From Candidatus Pantoea bituminis (GTDB lineage Bacteria; Pseudomonadota; Gammaproteobacteria; Enterobacterales; Enterobacteriaceae): 64,000 bases of DNA. Under the pieces are notes generated by a model, which was given only the letters and a program-made list of their open reading frames with translations, was not told where the DNA came from and made no database searches. A program made the position numbers and the translations under genes. Shown in pieces: positions 60,201 to 64,000 of the stretch (position 1 is the first letter of the stretch; each line of letters begins with the position of its first letter). The stretch lies in contig NZ_JAGTWO010000004.1 of NCBI RefSeq assembly GCF_018842675.1, forward strand, positions 1,240,001 to 1,304,000, read 5' to 3'.

Positions 60201-61087
60201 TGGATATTCTTTTATTTGGTAAAAATGGTCAGGTAGGCTGGGAGCTACAACGAGCGTTGGCTCCCTTGGGCAACCTTATTGCGCTAGACCGTCATTCCGC
60301 TGACTATTGCGGCGATTTCGAAAATCCTCAGGGCATAGCGGAAACCGTACGTAAGTTGAAACCGACGGTTATCGTTAATGCGACAGCTTATACGGCGGTT
60401 GATAAAGCTGAATCGGATAAAGAGAAAGCGCAGCTGGTAAACGCAACGGCAGTTGAATTCTTAGCTAAAGCAGCAGAAGAGTGTGGGGCGCTGCTAGTGC
60501 ACTACTCAACAGACTACGTTTTCAATGGCTCTGGTGATAAACCATGGAATGAAGACGATGCCACTGAGCCGATGAATGTCTATGGTGAGACCAAACGGCA
60601 AGGTGAGCAGGCTATTGCACGCAATATGAGTAAATACCTGATTTTTCGCACCAGTTGGGTATATGCCGCCCGCGGCAACAATTTTGCTAAGACAATGATT
60701 CGACTAGCTAAAGATCGTGAAACACTTTCAGTCATCAACGATCAGTTCGGCGCGCCAACTGGTGCTGATTTGTTAGCGGATAGCACCGCTCATGCAATCC
60801 GAGTCGCGTTGGTCAAGCCGGAAGTCAGTGGGTTGTATCATCTCATTGCTTCTGGAACCACAACGTGGTTTGAGTATGCGGGTATGGTTATCGCCCAGGC
60901 TCGCGCTAAGGGCGTAGAATTGCAGGTTCAAACTATTAATCCTGTAGAAACCGCAGCATTTCCTACTCCCGCAAAACGCCCGAATAATTCACGTTTAAAC
61001 ACGACTAAATTCAGAGAAACTTTTGGATTAGTGTTACCTGAATGGGAAGTTGGCGTGACTCGTCTCATCGACGAGCTATACGAATAA
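60200..61087 (+). CDS. rmlD: dTDP-4-dehydrorhamnose reductase RmlD (RfbD)
   Basis: Final step of dTDP-L-rhamnose synthesis, using NAD(P)H. 295 residues: [20 protein letters not shown] for cofactor binding, NATAYTAVDKAESDKEKA, HYSTDYVFNGSGDKPW with the catalytic Thr, and YGETKRQGEQAI with the YxxxK pair. VWVYAARGNNF-type stretch (SWVYAARGNNFAKTM) and INDQFGAPTGADLLAD also match. Its start ATG overlaps the rmlB stop. Confidence 0.96.
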   Translation: MDILLFGKNGQVGWELQRALAPLGNLIALDRHSADYCGDFENPQGIAETVRKLKPTVIVNATAYTAVDKAESDKEKAQLVNATAVEFLAKAAEECGALLVHYSTDYVFNGSGDKPWNEDDATEPMNVYGETKRQGEQAIARNMSKYLIFRTSWVYAARGNNFAKTMIRLAKDRETLSVINDQFGAPTGADLLADSTAHAIRVALVKPEVSGLYHLIASGTTTWFEYAGMVIAQARAKGVELQVQTINPVETAAFPTPAKRPNNSRLNTTKFRETFGLVLPEWEVGVTRLIDELYE

Positions 61088-61139
61088 TACATATTTTGAT
61101 GGAAGATCAATCAATTAAAGGGCTTAAAGGGTGAATGTC

Positions 61140-62021
61140 GTGAAGAATAGCAAAGGTATTATATTGGCGGGTGGCTCAGGCACGCGCCTGTATCCGGTGA
61201 CCATGGCCGTTAGCAAGCAGCTGCTACCTATTTATGATAAGCCGATGATTTATTATCCGCTCAGCACATTAATGCTGGCAGGCATTCGCGATATTTTGAT
61301 TATAAGCACTCCGCAAGATACACCTCGTTTTGAAAGTCTGTTAGGTGATGGTTCTCAATGGGGAATTAACATTCAATATAAAGTGCAGGAAAGCCCAGAT
61401 GGCTTAGCTCAGGCATTTGTATTGGGTGAAGAATTCATTGGTAACGATCCTTGTGCACTTATCTTAGGCGACAATATTTTTTACGGACACGATCTTCACA
61501 AACAACTTGAAGAAGCCAGTAAAAAAGATCAGGGCGCAACCGTATTTGCTTACCATGTCCACGATCCTGAAAGATACGGTGTCGTTGAGTTTGACCAAGA
61601 TGGCAAAGCCATTTCACTTGTCGAAAAACCTGAAGTGCCGAAAAGTAATTACGCTGTTACCGGACTTTATTTCTACGATAATAGCGTGGTTGAACTTGCA
61701 AAGAATCTCAAGCCTTCGCCGCGTGGTGAGTATGAAATTACCGACATCAACAACCTTTATCTTGAGAAGGGCGAACTTTCGGTATCGATTATGGGCCGTG
61801 GTCATGCCTGGTTAGATACCGGTACCCATCAGAGCCTGATCGAAGCGAACAACTTCATTCAAACGATTGAAACGCGTCAGGGACTGAAAGTTGCCTGCCC
61901 AGAAGAGATCGCTTATAGAATGGGCTTTATTGATCGCGAAAAGCTAAAGGAATTAGCGAAGCCATTAATGAAAAACGAATACGGTAAATATTTGATGTCG
62001 CTTTATGAAGGTCGCCTGTAA
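61140..62021 (+). CDS. rmlA: Glucose-1-phosphate thymidylyltransferase RmlA (RfbA)
   Basis: First step of the rhamnose branch: joins glucose 1-phosphate and dTTP. GTG 61140 ([20 protein letters not shown]) is preferred; the family begins two or three residues before KGIILAGG, and AAGGG lies eight bases upstream, while GTG 61131 sits on that ribosome-binding site. Visible motifs: [20 protein letters not shown] (nucleotide loop), [41 protein letters not shown] and [18 protein letters not shown]. 293 residues. Its stop overlaps the rmlC start by one base. Confidence 0.95.
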   Translation: MKNSKGIILAGGSGTRLYPVTMAVSKQLLPIYDKPMIYYPLSTLMLAGIRDILIISTPQDTPRFESLLGDGSQWGINIQYKVQESPDGLAQAFVLGEEFIGNDPCALILGDNIFYGHDLHKQLEEASKKDQGATVFAYHVHDPERYGVVEFDQDGKAISLVEKPEVPKSNYAVTGLYFYDNSVVELAKNLKPSPRGEYEITDINNLYLEKGELSVSIMGRGHAWLDTGTHQSLIEANNFIQTIETRQGLKVACPEEIAYRMGFIDREKLKELAKPLMKNEYGKYLMSLYEGRL

Positions 62022-62569
62022 TGAAAGTTATCGAAACTAAAATTCCTGATGTGAAAATCATTGAGCCTTCGGTATTTGGGGATGAGCGAGGTTTCTTCAT
62101 GGAAACCTGGCAGCAGAAGAAGTTTGAAGAACTGGTTTGCCCACGTCAGTTTGTTCAGGATAACCACTCTAAATCCTCGAAAGGTATACTTAGAGGGCTG
62201 CATTATCAAACCGAAAATACGCAGGGAAAATTAGTACGCGTAGTTTCAGGTGAAGTATTTGATGTAGCCGTTGATATGCGTAAATCGTCTCCCACATTTG
62301 GTCAATGGATCGGCGTGTATCTGTCAGCGGATAACAAGCGTCAACTCTGGGTCCCTGAAGGTTTTGCACATGGATTCCTCGTCACTTCCGACAGTGCAGA
62401 ATTCGTATATAAATGTACAAATTACTATAATCCAAATGCCGAACATTCATTATTGTGGAATGATGAAACTGTCGGAATAGAATGGCCTATCGCTGGCGGC
62501 CTGCAGCCTCAGTTATCTGGTAAAGACAAAGAAGGCCTGAGTTTCGAGAAAGCAGCCTATTTTGAATAA
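62021..62569 (+). CDS. rmlC: dTDP-4-dehydrorhamnose 3,5-epimerase RmlC (RfbC)
   Basis: Third step of dTDP-L-rhamnose synthesis; cupin fold dimer. 182 residues: PSVFGDERGFFMETWQ at the N-terminus, QDNHSKSSKGILRGLHYQ with the catalytic His, VVSGEVFDVAVDMRKSSPTFG and WVPEGFAHGFLVTSDSAEFVYKCTNYYNP with the catalytic Tyr. Ends the rmlBDAC block; 79 bases separate it from the glycosyltransferase. Confidence 0.97.
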   Translation: MKVIETKIPDVKIIEPSVFGDERGFFMETWQQKKFEELVCPRQFVQDNHSKSSKGILRGLHYQTENTQGKLVRVVSGEVFDVAVDMRKSSPTFGQWIGVYLSADNKRQLWVPEGFAHGFLVTSDSAEFVYKCTNYYNPNAEHSLLWNDETVGIEWPIAGGLQPQLSGKDKEGLSFEKAAYFE

Positions 62570-62648
62570 CACATTAAGCCAGAAATTAATCCTGGCTTTC
62601 AAATTTTGATCTTCGGAAGTTGAAATTAATCTAAATTGACGCAAAAAA

Positions 62649-63582
62649 ATGAATGAATGTGGTCAGATAAGTATTTTAATGGCGTCATATAACGGCGAAG
62701 AATTCATTGAGAAACAATTAGATTCGATACTCAAGCAAAGCTACCAAAATTGGGTTTTATATATTTCAGATGATGGTTCGACAGATACTACTCTATCTAT
62801 CATTGAAAACTTTTCAACTAAACTACCTTCTGGAAAAGTAATTTTACTGAGAGGCCCTGGAAAGGGTTTTGCAGAAAATTTCCTGAGTATGTTGAGAAAC
62901 AAAAATATAAAATCTTCTTATTATGCGTTTGCGGATCAAGATGACATATGGCTTGAAGATAAATTAATGACTGCTGTAAATACATTAGCCAATGTATCGG
63001 AATCTTATACCTATTTATTGTATGGGAGTCGTACAACATTAGTTGACGCTGATGAACAGGTTATAGGATTGTCGCCTCTGTTTAAAAAAGCATAGGGTTC
63101 AGAAACGCGCTTTTACAGAGTTATGCTGGTGGCAATACGATGGTCTTTAATCATCACCTTAAAAGTATATTTGAAAATATGCCAGATGATCTGAAAATAG
63201 TGTCACATGATTGGATTCTCTATATTTTATGCTCTGCATTGAATGGGCATGTCGTTTATGATGAAGTTCCAAAGATACTTTATCGCCAGCATCACAATAA
63301 TTTGGTTGGAAGTAATCAAGGGGTGATGTCTAAGTTAAACCGCCTGAAAAAACTTTTTCAGGGGAATTCAAAGTATGGGCCTTGGTTAATGAAAAGGCAT
63401 TGAATTCAATCTTCGAAAGTATGTCATCTGAAAATAAAAAAATCCTTGTTAACTTTTATAAGGATGGCAGGCGTGGGTTAGTTTATCGTCTGTCTGGTTT
63501 TTTAAATGCAAAGGTATATCGCCAAAGTAGTTTGGAAACGGCCGTTTTCATGATAATGACAATATTCAAAAAATTAGTTTAA
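62649..63582 (+). CDS. Family-2 glycosyltransferase, probable O-antigen rhamnosyltransferase (two frameshifts)
   Basis: The first frame gives a GT-A domain: ISILMASYNGEEFIEKQLDSIL, LYISDDGSTDTTLSII, GPGKGFAENFLSML and YYAFADQDDIWLEDKL with the metal-binding DQDD. At AAAAAA (63084-63089) one base is missing; the next frame continues IGFRNALLQSYAGGNTMVFN, then SHDWILYILCSA (catalytic-base region). Near GGG (63377-63379) a second base is missing, after which the third frame ends the protein at 63582; about 311 residues. The DQDDIW and HDW signatures are common in rhamnosyltransferases of O-antigen clusters, and the rml genes precede it. Base composition is clearly more A+T-rich than the ams genes. 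Confidence 0.78.
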
Positions 63583-63594
63583 ACAGGTATTCTA

Positions 63595-64000
63595 ATGAAA
63601 AGAATTTTTATGGTTCTTGCCCGTTTGGTGTTAAAAATAATTATATATACATATTATGGGTTATTATCACTGCGTGATAGCATAAAGACAAAAAAATATA
63701 ATAATATTAAAATACAGAAAGAGTATAATGGTGGGAAAGTAATGCTTCTCGCTTTATATGAAAAGAAGCAATTGAGAAACGATACGCTCGAGCTTCTAAA
63801 AGCGGCAAGAAAAGAAAATGTTTTTGTAATTGCAGTGAATACATTGAAGTTAGAGCAGGTTAATTACCCAAGTGATCTTGTGGATGTCTATATTGAAAGA
63901 GATAACTACGGTAGAGACTTTGGAAGTTATAAGTCGGGAATGAGTTACTTCATTGATAAAAAAATGGATGCAACTTGTGAAAGATTATTAATTATCAATG
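63595..64000 (+). CDS. Rhamnan synthesis F-like protein, 5' part (continues past window)
   Basis: From ATG 63595 an uninterrupted frame runs to the window edge: MKRIFMVLARLVLKIIIYTY, then KVMLLALYEKKQLRNDTLEL, VFVIAVNTLK and VDVYIERDNYGRDFGSYKSG. The RDNYGRDFGSYKSG-type stretch is characteristic of the RgpF/rhamnan-synthesis F family found with rhamnose-containing polysaccharides. At least 135 residues are visible. The codon usage is strongly A/T-biased, as in imported O-antigen genes. Role in glycan assembly is inferred from family and place. Confidence 0.7.
   Translation, partial: MKRIFMVLARLVLKIIIYTYYGLLSLRDSIKTKKYNNIKIQKEYNGGKVMLLALYEKKQLRNDTLELLKAARKENVFVIAVNTLKLEQVNYPSDLVDVYIERDNYGRDFGSYKSGMSYFIDKKMDATCERLLIIN

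Overview
The window reads as chromosome of a plant- or environment-associated member of the Erwiniaceae, most likely Pantoea (or a close Erwinia relative). Gene order follows the Escherichia coli thiMD-fbaB / yegS-yegQ-baeRS-mdtDCBA / yegD-yegE-udk-dcd-asmA-yegH-wza block. The exopolysaccharide locus has the amylovoran/stewartan (ams/cps) layout rather than colanic acid, and it is followed by galF-galE and a dTDP-rhamnose O-antigen locus.

Layout. 1-0.56 kb: two small unrecognised genes in AT-rich DNA, ending in a terminator. 0.67-3.6 kb: TPP riboswitch, thiM, thiD, then class I aldolase fbaB. 3.6-4.15 kb: composite tandem repeat. 4.2-10.1 kb (minus): an rsp operon (GntR regulator, mannonate oxidoreductase, MFS transporter, rspB, rspA) that looks like an L-gulonate/hexonate route, with a perfect CRP site upstream. 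10.2-12.8 kb (minus): lipid kinase yegS and tRNA hydroxylation gene trhP (yegQ); trhP has an FNR-type promoter. 12.9-23.8 kb (minus): baeR, baeS, mdtD, mdtC, mdtB, mdtA, an envelope-stress two-component system with its RND pump. 24.0-26.7 kb: ERIC element, aldo-keto reductase, OprB-type porin. 26.9-37.5 kb: yegD, diguanylate cyclase yegE, a PAP2 phosphatase, udk, dcd, asmA, yegH.

37.5-56.3 kb: exopolysaccharide operon. A long leader carries a candidate RcsAB site and a JUMPstart/ops element. Next come the initiating transferase amsG, export genes amsH/amsI/amsA, polymerase amsC, an SGNH hydrolase plus acyltransferase pair, three glycosyltransferases, the tailspike-like amsF, pyruvyl transferase amsJ, glycosyltransferase amsK and flippase amsL. 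Terminator-like hairpins after amsG and after amsA, downstream of ops, suggest RfaH-dependent readthrough. 56.7-58.7 kb: galF and galE supply UDP-sugars. 59.0-64.0 kb: a second JUMPstart, rmlBDAC for dTDP-L-rhamnose, a broken family-2 glycosyltransferase and the start of a rhamnan-synthesis-F-like gene in AT-rich DNA; the O-antigen locus continues beyond the edge.

Sequence quality. At least fourteen otherwise conserved genes, including housekeeping dcd and udk, are interrupted by single-base indels, nearly all in homopolymer runs. I interpret these as sequencing or assembly errors rather than gene decay, and I give each such gene as one CDS spanning the break.
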